A stretch of DNA of 64,000 nt from Muraenolepis orangiensis (taxonomy: Eukaryota; Chordata; Actinopteri; Gadiformes; Muraenolepididae), in NCBI GenBank assembly GCA_027704905.1, contig CM051018.1, forward strand, positions 18,560,067 to 18,624,066, given 5' to 3'. Below the pieces are notes generated by a model. It worked only from the letters and a program-made list of their open reading frames with translations, had not been told where the DNA came from and ran no database searches. Of the stretch, positions 24,005 through 38,252 are shown piece by piece; position 1 is the stretch's first letter, and each line of letters begins with the position of its first letter. The position numbers were made by a program, and so were the translations under genes.

Positions 24005-25760
24005 GCCATAAGTTTAAATTCGCTTTAAGGCCGAGAATGACCGCTCGACAGAAGCAGTGGACACAGGGATAGTCACTGCCACACATGCCAATGTGTAAAG
24101 CTGCCCCATGCTCTCACTCAGATTTTTCTGCTTAAGGAAATCAAGGAGATCAGTGGGACTTTTCCATGGCATACATTACGGTCAGTTCTGTTTTTTAGCC
24201 GGGACAGATCGAACAGTGTGCCGTGACTCTGTGTTAAGCTGGAGAAGGCTGTTTGCGGGATTTTTTTTCTGGTGGGTCTGAAAGTGCTGGGGGTCGAGGA
24301 GGGAGAGAAACATTCATTTTTCGTGGTCTTGAAACCTATTCCGTATCTGGCAAAGAATGTTGTCCAGAATATTGCTGTGGAGTTGTTGGTAGTATGCGCA
24401 AAGGTCTCCTTGTGCTGTACGTGGGCCTCTGCGTGCGCTCGGACCACTTGCACTGTGTCCTCGTAGATCTGACTAAACCGGCACCGCTCTCGCTCAATTG
24501 TGTCACAAAACTCGTTCACCCTTGTCAGACAGAATTGTACATCCGATGTTTGTTTCTGTAGTATTCCAAAGAGCACATCTGAATGCTTAAAAATCCCATT
24601 GAATGTTTCAAGCAAAAAACAAAACTCCAAATCATCCAGACATGCATTAAATCCATCAGCGCTAAGCACAGTATCCCCATCGTACTCCTCATCATGTTCC
24701 AGTATGTGGTCAAACAGCACCTTTAGGGCAACTCTCTTCTCAAAGACTGCATTGACCAATCTCGATGTATATTGCCACCGCGTTGGTGTGCAACATTAGG
24801 AAGACGACACTTGTAAATGTCGTCCAGCAGTTGGGTGCGCTTAGGGGATCTGGAGAAAAATGCTGCAAGGCCATTGAGGTTGGCAAAAAAGACCTTGCAT
24901 TCTTTAAGCTTTGAGGCCCCTTGAGTCAGTACTAAATGTAATCGATGTGCATAGCAGTGAATGAATAAGGCCATAGGTGCCCTCTCCTTAACTTTAGCCT
25001 GCACCCCACTTCCAGATGCCATGACCGCTGCGCCATCAAAACACTGTGCCACAACTTTATCCAGACTACATTCATATTCCTCCATGAAACGGAACATAAG
25101 AGTGGCAATGTCATCAGCTCGCTTGCCGCTTGTACATCTTCAAATCGAACAAACCGCTCCTTGACACCTGTGTCCGTCACATAACGCAGGACGAACGAAG
25201 TGCCAGCTGTGCTACATTACCCACGTCTGTCGTCTCGTCCACCATAACAGCGACAAAGGGTGTTTTTTTTTTTTTTTTATCTCCATTTTGATCTCTTCTC
25301 CCATCACTTCAGCAATAGCATGAATCAGGTTGTTTTTGTATTTTGCCTGACGTCCCAGTAAACAGTTTTTTCGTGGACCGGTGGTAATGCAAATCTGTGT
25401 TTTCAGCAAGAAAAGAAAGAAGCTCCACGAAGTTTCCTCTGTTTGTGGACTCGGCGCTTTCATCGTGTCCCCTAAATGAAAGTTCCTGTTTACCCAAAAA
25501 CAGGACACAATCAATCAGTCTTTTCAATATTTCCCTATTTTTGTTCACCCTTTCAGTGTGGAGCTCCGTTTCCCTGCGCACTTGTTCGTTGAGCTGTAGA
25601 TCCACTCGGGTGTCCCCAAAGGTTTTCAAAAGCACGTTGCTTGTAAGTGCCCAGCCGTGCTTTGGTGTCTCGTTGCTGCCTTGGTTAGACAACTCAAGTT
25701 TGCTGCTATTTGCAACTGATCTATTTGGTGTTTGGAGCCACACTGGGCAAACCCAGTGTG
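24005..25760 (-). pseudogene. hAT transposase, ZMYM1-like, frameshifted
   Basis: Read on the minus strand from right to left. The N-terminal part has HTERVNKNREILKRLIDCVL and FVELLSFLAENTDLHYH. The catalytic core has KVVAQCFDGAAVMASGSGVQ and IHCYAHRLHLVLTQ near 24950-25060. A middle segment is at 24118-24759, and the C-terminal dimerisation motif STASVERSFSALKRI is near 24020-24065. The order and motifs are those of hAT transposases annotated as zinc finger MYM-type 1-like. Frames are broken at a poly-T tract (about 25263-25279), near 25130 and near 24790. The N-terminal end runs into a 97-bp foldback at 25703-25799. Confidence 0.85.
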
Positions 25761-25799
25761 GCTCCAAACACCAAATAGTAGATCAGTTGCAAATAGCAG
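25703..25799. repeat. foldback inverted repeat inside the hAT element
   Basis: Arms 25703-25747 and 25752-25799 are reverse complements apart from one 3-bp indel, with a 4-base loop. The arms duplicate transposase-coding sequence in opposite orientation, breaking the frame. This looks like a templated inverted duplication, not a normal part of the element. Confidence 0.95.
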
Positions 25800-26767
25800 G
25801 CATTCCCAGCAGTACAATTTGCAGTGCCTCTGAGGCTGTGAGCCAGGGGTACCGCTCCTAGTTAGTGATTTGAAAGTGGCGGACAAACCCTTTTCCTGTG
25901 ATAGGCTCGCTAGTGTCGGAGTTGGTCGTTCTCTTCTCACGATGTCTAGCTTTTCTTGAAAAGTTTGTCTTGAAAATGGCGTTGTTATTATATCTGCGAT
26001 TCAGCCATTGTGTGGGTTGAAAAAAATATATGAAAAATCTACACAAATTAGCTCGTTCAGTTTGCTAGCTCTGCCTCTCAATAGTGCGTATCCAATCAAA
26101 AGACGTGCACGTGCTGACGTTATCGTATGCCTGCTAGCTGGCCCCGGTGTCGCTAACTCAAAATCTGATTGGTTAACGCCACAGTTTTGTTTCTGTTCAC
26201 TTTAAGCTCCAGGCTCCCACACTGTTGATTCTGAAGGCCTGAGGGCAAATTTCTTGGACCCTGGCAACACATTATGGCTGAAATATGATTGGATAAAAGC
26301 TGTACCATAAAGGCCAGCCCTCCAAATCTCGACCTGAGGCTGGAAGCAGTGCAACCAAGAGGAAAGCTATGAAATGAAGGCCTTGCTGGCCTTGATGGCC
26401 CACCACTGCTATTTACACACTACAGCACAGTCACTGTCCTGGCCACCACCATAGCAGAACAGCTTGCTAAATTCTAGTAGCCTGCTAAACTCTAGTAGCC
26501 TGCTAAACTCTAGTAGCCTGCTAAATGCTACTAGCCTGCCAAATGTTGACTCACAAGAGTACTAAAAGAACCCAGAGGCTCACCAAGGCCTTTTTAGCCA
26601 CTTTCCTGTCATGTGAGAAGATTACCTCTGCACCTAGCCAGAGAGCGTCATACCCAAATGAAATCCGAGCTGTCTACAACAGTACGGCTCCCACTGCAGC
26701 AAAGTGTTTCTCTGTGCATTTCCGACGTATTAATTGTATCCTCCGGCTACATCTTGTGTGCAGTGGC

Positions 26768-29994
<3,227 letters not shown>

Positions 29995-31130
29995 CGTCTG
30001 TGCGGGCGCAGTAATCGGCTGGGCTGTAGTAGAGATTTGTTGATCACTGACCTGACCCTGGAGGGCAGAGAGCAGAATCCATTTGTTCAAAATAATATGC
30101 CTTTAACCCATAACCTTGTATTCTTTGGGTTGCCTTATCTGATTATTTTGGCAGCACATGGTTTAGCAGCCACATGGTTTTAATGCTGAGGCAGCGTTTG
30201 CGGATACAGTTCATTTGAACAAGGCAGTTGTGACGTCATGCAGTTGTGCAACAGAGGGCACTTTTTGTGCTTATTCTCCAGCCTTTTTAAGTAACCGCAT
30301 GTTTACTTTGGCGTTCTTGTCTTGAAAGTGTTTTTTTTTTTTTTTTTTTTTTTTTTTTCTAAAGAGATGGCAGGAAATGCATTTTGATCGGTTTTGCAAA
30401 TTGAGCTATTTGCATTACTGTGCAATTTTCTTCCGTTATTTATAATTTTGTATTTAATTTTTTATCAAGTGTAGATTTATTGTGCAATCACATATCAAGG
30501 AGAATCTATGCAGTTTGTAAACTTTAAATATACATAATTGGGAAATGAAGAGCATAACGGTTGTGTCTAAAGGGCTTGGGGAGTGAGGGGATTCAGTGTA
30601 AAGCACATCAAATCACTTTTGGTTGTCACAAATTGATGTTGAAAATGTTTAGCACTTATGATTTAGCACCTATAAAAAAAAACAGTTTACAATGTATTAT
30701 TAATTCCTTTTTTTATACTTTGTCATTGGAGTGATGGTTTACACGTTTATTTATTTATGCAGTTAATGTTTTTTGCCGTTTATACATTACAAATAATTTG
30801 TATTTCAAAGTGATCACTTGGCCAGCAGCCTTGACAATATTGTATTTTTGGCAATTGTCTAATAAGTCGGATGATTAAAAAGAAAAACAAGTTTATATTT
30901 TAACTTCCTTGCATGTTGTGTGATTAACCCATCCATTTAGAACACATGTGGGATATCATGGGTATCAATAGTATTATATAACAAGGTGGGCCACAGTGCC
31001 TCAAAGTATTGTCTGAAAGACTTATATATCCTGGTCCCCAATTTCCCCACGCCTTAAAATAAACACTGCTACAACATTTTAGATTAGTATTCTGGTAATC
31101 ATCGGAGATTGGCTACGTAACAGCCCCACT
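29995..31130 (+). other. 3' flank of SAMD8 copy 3 and spacer to MSMB-like gene
   Basis: Shared with copies 1 and 2 up to about 30912, with a 28-base poly-T tract at 30331-30358 and a 60-base insertion near 30630 peculiar to this copy. The unique spacer after 30912 has no recognised gene. Confidence 0.5.
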
Positions 31131-31134
31131 TGAA

Positions 31135-31140
31135 TATAAA
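31135..31140 (+). promoter_or_regulatory. TATA box of the MSMB-like gene
   Basis: TATAAA 64 bases before the end of the predicted start codon, giving a short 5' UTR of about 35-40 bases if initiation is 25-30 bases downstream. The position fits a compact secreted-protein gene. Confidence 0.6.
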
Positions 31141-31203
31141 GGCAACGGCAGAGAGGCTGAATGCTAAAGCTTGCTGTAGTTCAGGACCACACAACTTCTC
31201 AGG

Positions 31204-32202
31204 ATGGTAAGCACTGGCATGCTTTAGGTACATGGATGTCGTAATGGTTCAATTATATTTGTGTAGTTTCATTATTCAATTGTTGGCTACGTTGTAATTG
31301 AAAACAAATGTTACTGAAATGTGTTGCCGTTTCTAAAATATTCTTAATATATAATTCTATTGATATTTAATAACACATTTTTATAGAAACATTACATACT
31401 AGGCTATTGAGAGAATATAATTTATTTTTGAGCACATGGATTTATAGGGAGTATAGGAGAAATAATGCAACATTTCAACCCCTTTAAGACAATGTTATAT
31501 TTGTTGTATCCTTTGCCTTAGAATTCCCTCTGGATTTTCATTTGCCTGCTGGGTCTGGTTTCTCTCTCTCACTGTGACTGCTTTTTCGAGGAGCTTGTGC
31601 TTAAAGATCTGAATAACCCTCCAACTGGTGAGTCCAACCAGCGTTGCCAATTACAAACAAGAAACTGTGCTAGCAAAATTGAAATCTGAAATGCAATTGT
31701 AATGTTAATGTAATGTATTTTGTGTGTGTGTGTGTGTATGTGTAGCTTGTATGGATAAGGATGGTGGGAGACATGCCTTTGGCTCTGGATGGGTCAAAGA
31801 CTGCTACGATTGCTCCTGCACGCAGAATGGCATGAGCTGTTGTAGCAAGTAAGTCCAATGTGACATTATACCCAAGATCCTGTATCATCCACACAGACGG
31901 CGGCCCTGTTTTCAGATCTTCCAGACTGAATTATTATACATTTTTGGAGCTCGATTGCCCGTCCCTCTCTCTTTGTATAAATCACTTGATTCTCTTCACT
32001 TGTGTGTGAAGCCTGTGTCTGGGTCGGCGTCGTTCAACTGGAAACCTCTCAAAACATTTCTTTGAATTATCATTTGTCTCGTAGGGTCCCTGACTTGGAT
32101 ACTATGGAAATTCCCAATGGATGTGAGCTGGTTGTGAATAAGCAGGCCTGCTCTGCCAAGTTGGTGCTGAAGGCAGACAAAACAAAGGAGTGTGCTGTCT
32201 AG
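31204..32202 (+). CDS. msmb: beta-microseminoprotein-like secreted protein
   Basis: Four exons: 31204-31206 (the ATG alone), 31522-31627, 31746-31848 and 32085-32202, all GT-AG, phases consistent, giving 109 codons. Having only the initiator Met in exon 1 is unusual but the donor GTAAGC follows it directly. The product starts with a clear signal peptide (SLWIFICLLGLVSLSHC) and the mature part has ten cysteines, the number in the MSMB/PSP94 family: DC, AC, DCYDCSC, SCC, GC, AC, EC. The motif GGRHAFGSGWVKDCYDCSC is typical. MSMB proteins are small, secreted, disulfide-rich beta proteins; in fish their job is poorly known, with immune or reproductive roles proposed. Single copy here, no sign of decay. 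Confidence 0.9.
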
Positions 32203-32307
32203 AAAGACTAAGTGTTTACTACAATCCACTCCTATAGAATAGAGACATTTTCTAAACCTGTGTGTGTGTGTGAGAATTGTTTCATTTGCTTCAGTGCTTA
32301 GAATATC

Positions 32308-32313
32308 AATAAA
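32308..32313 (+). terminator. polyadenylation signal of the MSMB-like gene
   Basis: AATAAA about 105 bases after the stop codon, in an AT-rich tail. Confidence 0.7.
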
Positions 32314-32799
32314 CAAATACTACTGAGTATATTAATCAGCATTCCTTTTTCCCCACACAATATCTTTGTCTATATAGATTAACGTGAAAAAGATTTCTGA
32401 ATTATTTTTATCAACATGTTTTTATTTCCGTATCATTTCATTGAAACATTAGATTGTACTAGTTGTACTTAAGCAGATTCCTTAACCTTAACACGTCACA
32501 AAACAATGACATGATTGTAACAGCAGACTCTGTGTTTTGGTCTGGTGTTAAATAGGGATGTGATTTTTGTTTTGGGTCATGTTTAATTGCATTGTATTGT
32601 GAGTGTGTATTTGACAGCAGGTAGAGGGGTGTTCATTTGGCCACGCCCACATGTTCATAACATCACATTGACATTACAGTCATTTTGCAGACGCTTTTGT
32701 CAAAAGCGACAATAGCGACATTCATAACATAATGAAACATCCCTGATTGTGATTTATCGTAGGTTATTGTATGTACAAGATACGAGATGTTTTATTAGA
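32314..32799. other. spacer without a gene
   Basis: AT-rich, with a short SINE-like scrap around CATTTTGCAGACGCTTTTGTC at 32680-32700. No coding signal seen. Confidence 0.4.
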
Positions 32800-33360
32800 T
32801 TGTTTTTATTATGTACATTGGAATGCTTACTCCCCATTCAATTTTTAAAACAATACTATAAAAATACTATATACAGTCAAATGAACATCAAAAGAACATA
32901 AAAATAACAATATAGTGACGGATGATGATTACATGTTTTGAATTGTGCAAAAATATTTGGTGCCAGTAGTGCAGCAGCATCATGAATACAGTGCAGTACA
33001 GTTACTGTAATGAGTCCAGAAAGTCCAGCAAAGTATGATAGTGTAATGTTAATGACAATGTTATGATAGTGGCAGCACTCCTAGCAGTTCAGTAGGTGCA
33101 CTGCCTGTGGATAAAAACTGTCCTTGAACCTGGTAGTCCTTGTATGGATGCTGCGGAATCGGCGACCGGCCGGTAGGGGAGAGAAGAGATGGTGCCCAGG
33201 GTGGTTGCGGTCCTTAGTGATGGAGATGGCCTTCTTCCGACATCTGGTCCTACAGATTTTCCTCAATGCATGGAAGTGCACACCCGATGATCTTCTCTGC
33301 CATCCTCACAACCCTCTGGATGGCTTTCGTCCTGTGCAGTGGTGTTGCAGTACCACACAC
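32800..33360 (-). mobile_element. LINE 3' end (L2-like), minus strand
   Basis: 33081-33281 on the minus strand encodes the last part of an L2-type polyprotein (ISITKDRNHPGHHLFSPLPA, GRRFRSIHTRTTRFKDSF, stop). It is followed leftward by a 3' UTR that matches 20720-20960 in reverse. The 5' part is missing, cut at the BED-hAT remnant at 33361. Confidence 0.8.
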
Positions 33361-34357
33361 TAGTGATGTGTCGGTCGCGAACGAGCCGGCTCAAAGAGCC
33401 GGCTCTTTTTAGTGAACGACGGGAGCCGGCTCGCACCCGCGAACGAGCCGTTATTAATTTTTTTACGGGTGCTCCGCGTACATGCAGTGACTGAATGTCA
33501 CTGTCATGACTGCATGTCATGCTGTGCATCACGTGAGGATAGATAAGGAGGGAGGGGCGGCGTGTGGTCAGTGCTGATAGCTGAACAGAGGGAGGGGTGA
33601 CACTTCACACGGTGAAGTTTGCGTCGCGCAAATAAGATGAGTGAAAGTAGGAAAATAAGCAGCATTTGGCTGCATTTTAACAATTGTGCAAACACAAAGG
33701 CAGAATGCAGAATTTGCAACATGAAGCTCTCATATAGAGCAGGGTCCACAAACCACCTCCACAGGCACTTGAGAACTGTGCATCCAACAGTTCAGTTGGA
33801 AGGCAGGCAGAAAAAACTGCCTGCTTCTGCCAGTGGTCTACTCCACCTGTTGTTGCTGCAGCTACAGGATCTACCCCCCATGCGTCAGGTACCCAAAAAT
33901 CAACAGCTACACAGACCTCAATAAGCCAATTTATATGCAATGAATGGCAAAGGCAATGAATGACCCCAGCTAGACAGAACATAGTGGATGAAGAATTGGC
34001 CAAAATGATTGCAAGTGATTTCCAACCATTTTCCATTGTGGAGGACAAGGGATTCCGAAGCTTCACACAGGCTCTCAATCCAATGTATGTTCCTCCAAGC
34101 AGGAAAACACTCTCAAAAAACCATTCCGAGACTGTATGATAGAGAACGTGCTTCACTGCAGGCCAGGGTTAAGGAAGCTACTGCAGTTTGCCTTACCACT
34201 GATTGCTGGACATCAAGAACCACCACCTCTTTCATGTAAATAAAAGGTATATGTGGTCAAATAGAAGAGCCGTTTGGGAGCCGAAAGAGCCGGCTCTTCT
34301 TGGTGAGCCGAGCCAAATGAGCCGGCTCACTCAAAAGAGCCGGAATTCCCATCACTA
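33361..34357 (+). mobile_element. BED-finger hAT element, internally deleted
   Basis: Starts TAGTGATG and ends CATCACTA, with subterminal repeats of GAGCCGGCTC on both sides (33385-33440 and 34270-34345). A BED-type zinc finger lies at 33637-33790 (start ATG 33637; ISSIWLHFNN, ECRICNMKLSY, HLHRHLRTVH). A second piece around 34090-34240 (TIPRLYDRERASLQARVKEA, CLTTDCWTSRTT) is the start of a hAT catalytic domain in another frame. The rest is deleted. The 8 bases on the two sides (CCACACAC, ATTCGAAC) do not match, so no target duplication is visible. Confidence 0.75.
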
Positions 34358-35074
34358 ATTCGAACTACTCTCCAGCAGGTACTTCGTCTGATTATTCTGG
34401 ACTGAGTTTGCGCAGCTTTTGTCGCACACCAAAGTATAGGCAATGTTTAGTTAGGCTAATACTGTTCAGACGTCTTTGGGAGAAGTAAATTGGTAGCATT
34501 TTTTTCTTTGTAACCAGATTGCCCGAGTGTAGTGGCTCTTGCAAAAGTGCCGTTCCCAGGCATGCCTGGACACATTTCAGGCTAAAATGCCATTGCCCGT
34601 CAAATGTGAGTGGAGGTTGTGGACAGAAAGGGCGCTTGAATTCAAGCATTAACGGTTGCCTCTTTGATGTGCCGCTGTTTGACCATGTATTTCTGTTGCA
34701 TTTGTGGAGAATCTGTTCAGTCTCTAAAGGCGTATGTTGTACATTGCAAACTCCACCGCAATGAACCTTGTTGTATTTTCAAGTGTGTTGGAATTGATTG
34801 TAAGCAGGCGTTTTTGGTGAGCAAAAGGAGAACCTGTTCCATTTCGTCGAGGATACATGCCTGGCCCAAGAGGTTCAGATGGAGAAGTTGCCGGCAACAC
34901 CCTGCATTATTGTGTGTGGTAAGTAAACAAACACTGAAAGTGCAACCAAACCCTCTAGAATAAATCTACTAGTGTACTGAAATACAATTGTACTACTGGC
35001 TTACTTAGTTCCAGGTTATGTTGCAGCCCATATAACGATACTGACCATTACTTTACCTGATACCAAGGTCAGCC
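34358..35074 (+). repeat. inverted duplication, plus-strand arm
   Basis: Reverse complement of 42487-43307, with a roughly 100-base insertion in the other arm around 43160-43265. The arms begin at ATTCGAACTACTCTCC and end at TACCAAGGTCAGCC. They carry the 5' part of the gene-family fragments on both strands. Confidence 0.9.
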
Positions 35075-35497
35075 GTTTTGTTTTTTGTATTCTTAAATTG
35101 TTCAGGGTCCTCCTGCTTTGCTGCTGGGACGTTCATGTTGAGCATCGACCAAGAGGTTGTCAACGACCACGTCACTTCCTTCACGTCTGCCTTCTGCCTG
35201 ATGTTGGGGAGTTACTACTGTTTCAACATTCACTACCAGTGGAACTACGTTCAACACTTGAGTTCCTCCAAAGGTACAATTTCTTTGTTGTTATAGTATT
35301 TAACAATACAAGTTTTTATTTCAGCCCTCAATTGTTTTTTGTGAATTTATATATGTATTTTTCATGAAGGTGTTTCTTCTCAATAAATCCTGAGAGAGGA
35401 ACCAAAGTCGAGTGGAAGAAAAACAAGAAAGTACTCCCAGTCAATCCCAGAGTCCTCACTCGGATTGCAGACCTTGCAGACCATGAGTGGATATAGA
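34664..35497 (+). pseudogene. SAMD3-like / C2H2 fish multicopy gene family, broken copy
   Basis: A C2H2-like segment (MYFCCICGESVQSLKAY, VVHCKLHRNE, at about 34680-34790) leads into an exon piece ending with VEDTCLAQEVQMEKLPATP and IIVCG at a GTAAGT donor near 34920. The next exon starts after TTCAG at about 35104 (GSSCFAAGTFMLSIDQEVV, FCLMLGSYYCFN). A one-base frameshift at about 35240 then switches to LRSTLEFLQR. The last exon, about 35370-35497, is intact (CFFSINPERGTKVEWKKNKK, ending DHEWI and stop). The family resembles uncharacterised, lineage-expanded fish proteins often labelled SAMD3-like; no biochemical function is known to me. The frameshift and missing middle make this a pseudogene. 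Its sister copy is on the minus strand at 40706-42354. Confidence 0.65.
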
Positions 35498-35827
35498 CCC
35501 TACTAACCCGAACCCTTTAGACAATGTGTTAAGGTGTACTGTACTGCAGATATTTGTTCAATTTCTATCATAGTGAAAGTTCTGAAGTTCTGAAATGTAA
35601 ACTTTTCCTTGGAAAAGTGTATAGTTTGTGTATGGTGTATAGTTTGTAAAGTCACAGTACATGTTCAGCTTTACTGAGTGAGGTCAATCGTTTTGTGCTG
35701 CAAACAAGTTCAGTTCATAAAGCTTTTCTTTATTTTAAAATGTGAGATGGGACATTTTTTTGTGGCTGCTAGGTACAATGAGCAATTTAAAAACATAAAT
35801 TTGCGCTCAGAAAACTTGTTAAGTTTA
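35498..35827. other. spacer, probable 3' UTR of the pseudogene
   Basis: AT-rich sequence without a recognised element. Confidence 0.35.
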
Positions 35828-36080
35828 GAATTGATTAGATTCACCTTCATTGTCATTGCAGATTACAGGTACAATTCCGATTAAATGCAGTAGCATGTAA
35901 CCAGAAGTGCAAATATAGATAAATGCAGGAGTGTAGGTTATACAGCACAATACTGCTATACAATATGTACTAGTGATGGACAGTGGAGAGTTACAATATA
36001 CAAAAGAGTGCAAATGTAGGGTTGTCTAGAGTATGAACAGCATATGTGCATTTGGTAAGTATGCAGAGTATAACATATGT
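35828..36080. repeat. SINE-like repeat, second copy in the window
   Basis: Head TTGATTAGATTCACCTTCATTGTCATTGCA and a following AT-rich body resemble the repeat at 1003-1412. Ends not defined. Confidence 0.55.
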
Positions 36081-36924
36081 ATGGGTTGGTTATTTGTACT
36101 ATTACAATATTGAACAGTGTAGGTGGTTCAGTCGATCATTTGTTTTAGAAGAAATGATTATGAAAATACTCAAGTCTGGCAGAAGTTTCCTCTGATGGCA
36201 TCATTAAAGAACTGAGCTGGTAAGTTGGCTGCATATTTAAAAATATATACATCAGATTTTTATTCTGCGTCTAAAGTATTGTTTCCCTTCCAATAGGCCA
36301 AGCCAAACGATTCTTCTTGACATTACCTTTCCAGGTAAGAGATACAAGTCTAGAGAGAGTAAATTATTGTTTTTGTTTATTTTACAATTTAATCTTTGAC
36401 TTTCTTTTCTCACGTGTTAGGGCATTGATAGGGCTGCACCATCATTAGGGCTGGTCCCAGTCAAACTACCAAGTTCCACTCAGCGTTCTCCTGCTGCTGG
36501 AAGTTCTCCCTGATCCTTCAATGTGGACCTGGTTCTACATTCAGTCAGGACATTTATGGTGAGTGATTCCACACAAACAGGTTTTCTATCATGCACGCTT
36601 TCAGTAAATATTGACTTTAGTATAGTGGTATATACTGTGCTCTTTAGAAATGTGTCTACCAGTAGAGATTAAGTAATACTGAGTGTTGGGGGGATGTTAC
36701 CGTCAGTTACTATAGTGAAAATGTAAATTGGTTATTGAGAGTCCCTTCATTTATAAACCATTTTCAAATTGAATTACCAGAAAAATCAGTATACTAAGAT
36801 GTGCTGTATATTGTTACAGTCCAAAATTATAAAAATATTGTGATCTAAAGGTTTTGCAATATAATATATCCCACCACTACTTAAGTGTAAATGAAACGAC
36901 TTTTGATCCTGTGATTTTTCTCTC
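36081..36924. other. no gene recognised
   Basis: Contains splice-like blocks (TTTCCAG/GTAAGAG near 36330 and TTTATG/GTGAGTG near 36560) but no coding exon I can name between them. Confidence 0.3.
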
Positions 36925-37112
36925 TGCTCTCTCCCTGATGGTGTTAGGTCCTGGGTTCCCCATCTCTCCCTGATGCTGGCGTTAGGTCCTGGGTTCCCCA
37001 TCTCTCCCTGATGCTGGTGTTAGGTCCTGGGTTCCCCATCTCTCCCTGGTGCTGGCGTTAGGTCCTGGGTTCCCCATCTCTCCCTGGTGCTGGCGTTAGG
37101 TCCTGGGTTCCC
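36925..37112. repeat. 38-bp minisatellite
   Basis: Five repeats of a 38-base unit (GGTCCTGGGTTCCCCATCTC then TCCCTGATGCTGGCGTTA). The GGTCCTGG block starts at 36947, 36985, 37023, 37061 and 37099. Confidence 0.95.
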
Positions 37113-37223
37113 CATCCATTCCACCTGGTGGGACCCTCCATGTCCACATGCTGCTCCCTTGCCTCAACAGCTACAGGAGGGCAACACTTGACTGCTGATC
37201 TGTTTAATGGACTATTAAAAACG

Positions 37224-37266
37224 TTGGACTTCTGTCTGACTGGTCCATAGTCAGACAGAAGTCCAA
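37224..37266. repeat. perfect 18-bp foldback
   Basis: Arms 37224-37241 and 37249-37266 are exact reverse complements with a 7-base loop. No transposon or coding frame explains it. Confidence 0.95.
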
Positions 37267-37339
37267 AGTGACTGTTTATGAGAGGATTTTACGTATTAGA
37301 AGTTAAATCATTACATTATACTGTCAATTTCACAATAAA

Positions 37340-37910
37340 ACCATATTTCATGGCAAAACCTTTTTTTGTACTGCTTTTGTAAGGGAATTTATATAGGAAA
37401 AAGTAGTTTTGTATTTTGCAGACTGATTATTTTACAGTAAAGCACTGTCATATTTCATGGAACAACCTTTATTTGTACGGCATATTACGGGAATTTATAC
37501 GGGGAAAAGTAGTATTTTATATTACAGACTGTTAACTGCACAGTGAAACACAGTCAAATATAATGGCCAAAACTTTATTTAGACGGTATTCATACAGTAT
37601 TTTCATGTTCATTTTATGGTAAAAAGGTGTTTCTTTTAGTGGTAAAAACCTGTATTTATATGGTAAAATATGGAATAAAACTCAAACATTAACCGTAAAA
37701 TCAGCAGTACTGATATCCTTTTACCGTAATAGTACATAAAGTTCTACCGTATTTTTTACGGTAAAGTTCTGGCAACCACAGCTACCAGTTTTTACCGTAA
37801 AAATTACCGTTTTTCTTTTTTTACGTTCTACCGTTTTTTTTACGGTAAAGTTCTGGCAACCACAGCTGCCAGTTTTTTACCGTAAAATTAACGGGGTTTT
37901 TTTTACAGTG
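37340..37910. repeat. ACGGTAAA-rich interspersed repeat
   Basis: Dense short palindromic words such as TTTACGGTAAA and TTTTTACCGTAAAA and a duplicated block CTGGCAACCACAGCTRCCAG, ending TTTTTTTTACAGTG followed by TA. This type of AT-rich repeat ending in ACTGTAAAA is abundant in teleosts; similar sequence is at 38044-38210, 39650-39950 and 43450-43752. Confidence 0.6.
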
Positions 37911-38252
37911 TACGCTACACTGACAAAGAGCTCAGTGTGTTATAGAAGTGAATAACATAGAAGCAATAAAACAAACCAGCAAATACATCAAAATGCTAAT
38001 AGCAAATTTCTATGCATATTCATATATGAAAGATGCAAACGTACACTGTAAAAAAAAACCCGTTGTTTTTACGGTAAAAACCTGGCAGCTTTGTTGCCAG
38101 AATAATGATGTAAAAAATATGGTAAACTGTAAACAACTTTACAGAACAACGTGTATATTTTACAGTTTAAAACAGTTGTAATTTACATCTTAAATCTGTA
38201 ATTTCAACAGCCCTTTTCTGCTGAATTAGCATGATCACGTTGCTATTAAACT

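Larger units (their letters stand above)
23668..26408 (-). mobile_element. hAT transposon (ZMYM1/TTF-like), complete ends
   Basis: Ends CAGTGGTGGGCC and GGCCCACCACTG are perfect 12-bp inverted repeats. The 8-bp target duplication CTATTTAC is at 23660-23667 and 26409-26416. The empty site CTATTTAC is intact at 5295-5302 in copy 1 and 11585-11592 in copy 2, so the 2741-bp insertion is copy 3-specific. The interior encodes a decayed transposase on the minus strand. Confidence 0.95.

Noticed and set aside
26525..26767. Longer N-terminus for SAMD8 copy 3
   Set aside because: The frame is open upstream, but copies 1 and 2 are not open in the same way and a splice acceptor ends 2 bases before the common ATG.
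33361..34357. 8-bp target duplication for the BED-finger hAT remnant
   Set aside because: The flanking 8-mers CCACACAC and ATTCGAAC do not match; one side has probably been rearranged by the inverted duplication.
36786..37001. Minus-strand frame of 71 codons
   Set aside because: Produced by the 38-bp minisatellite.
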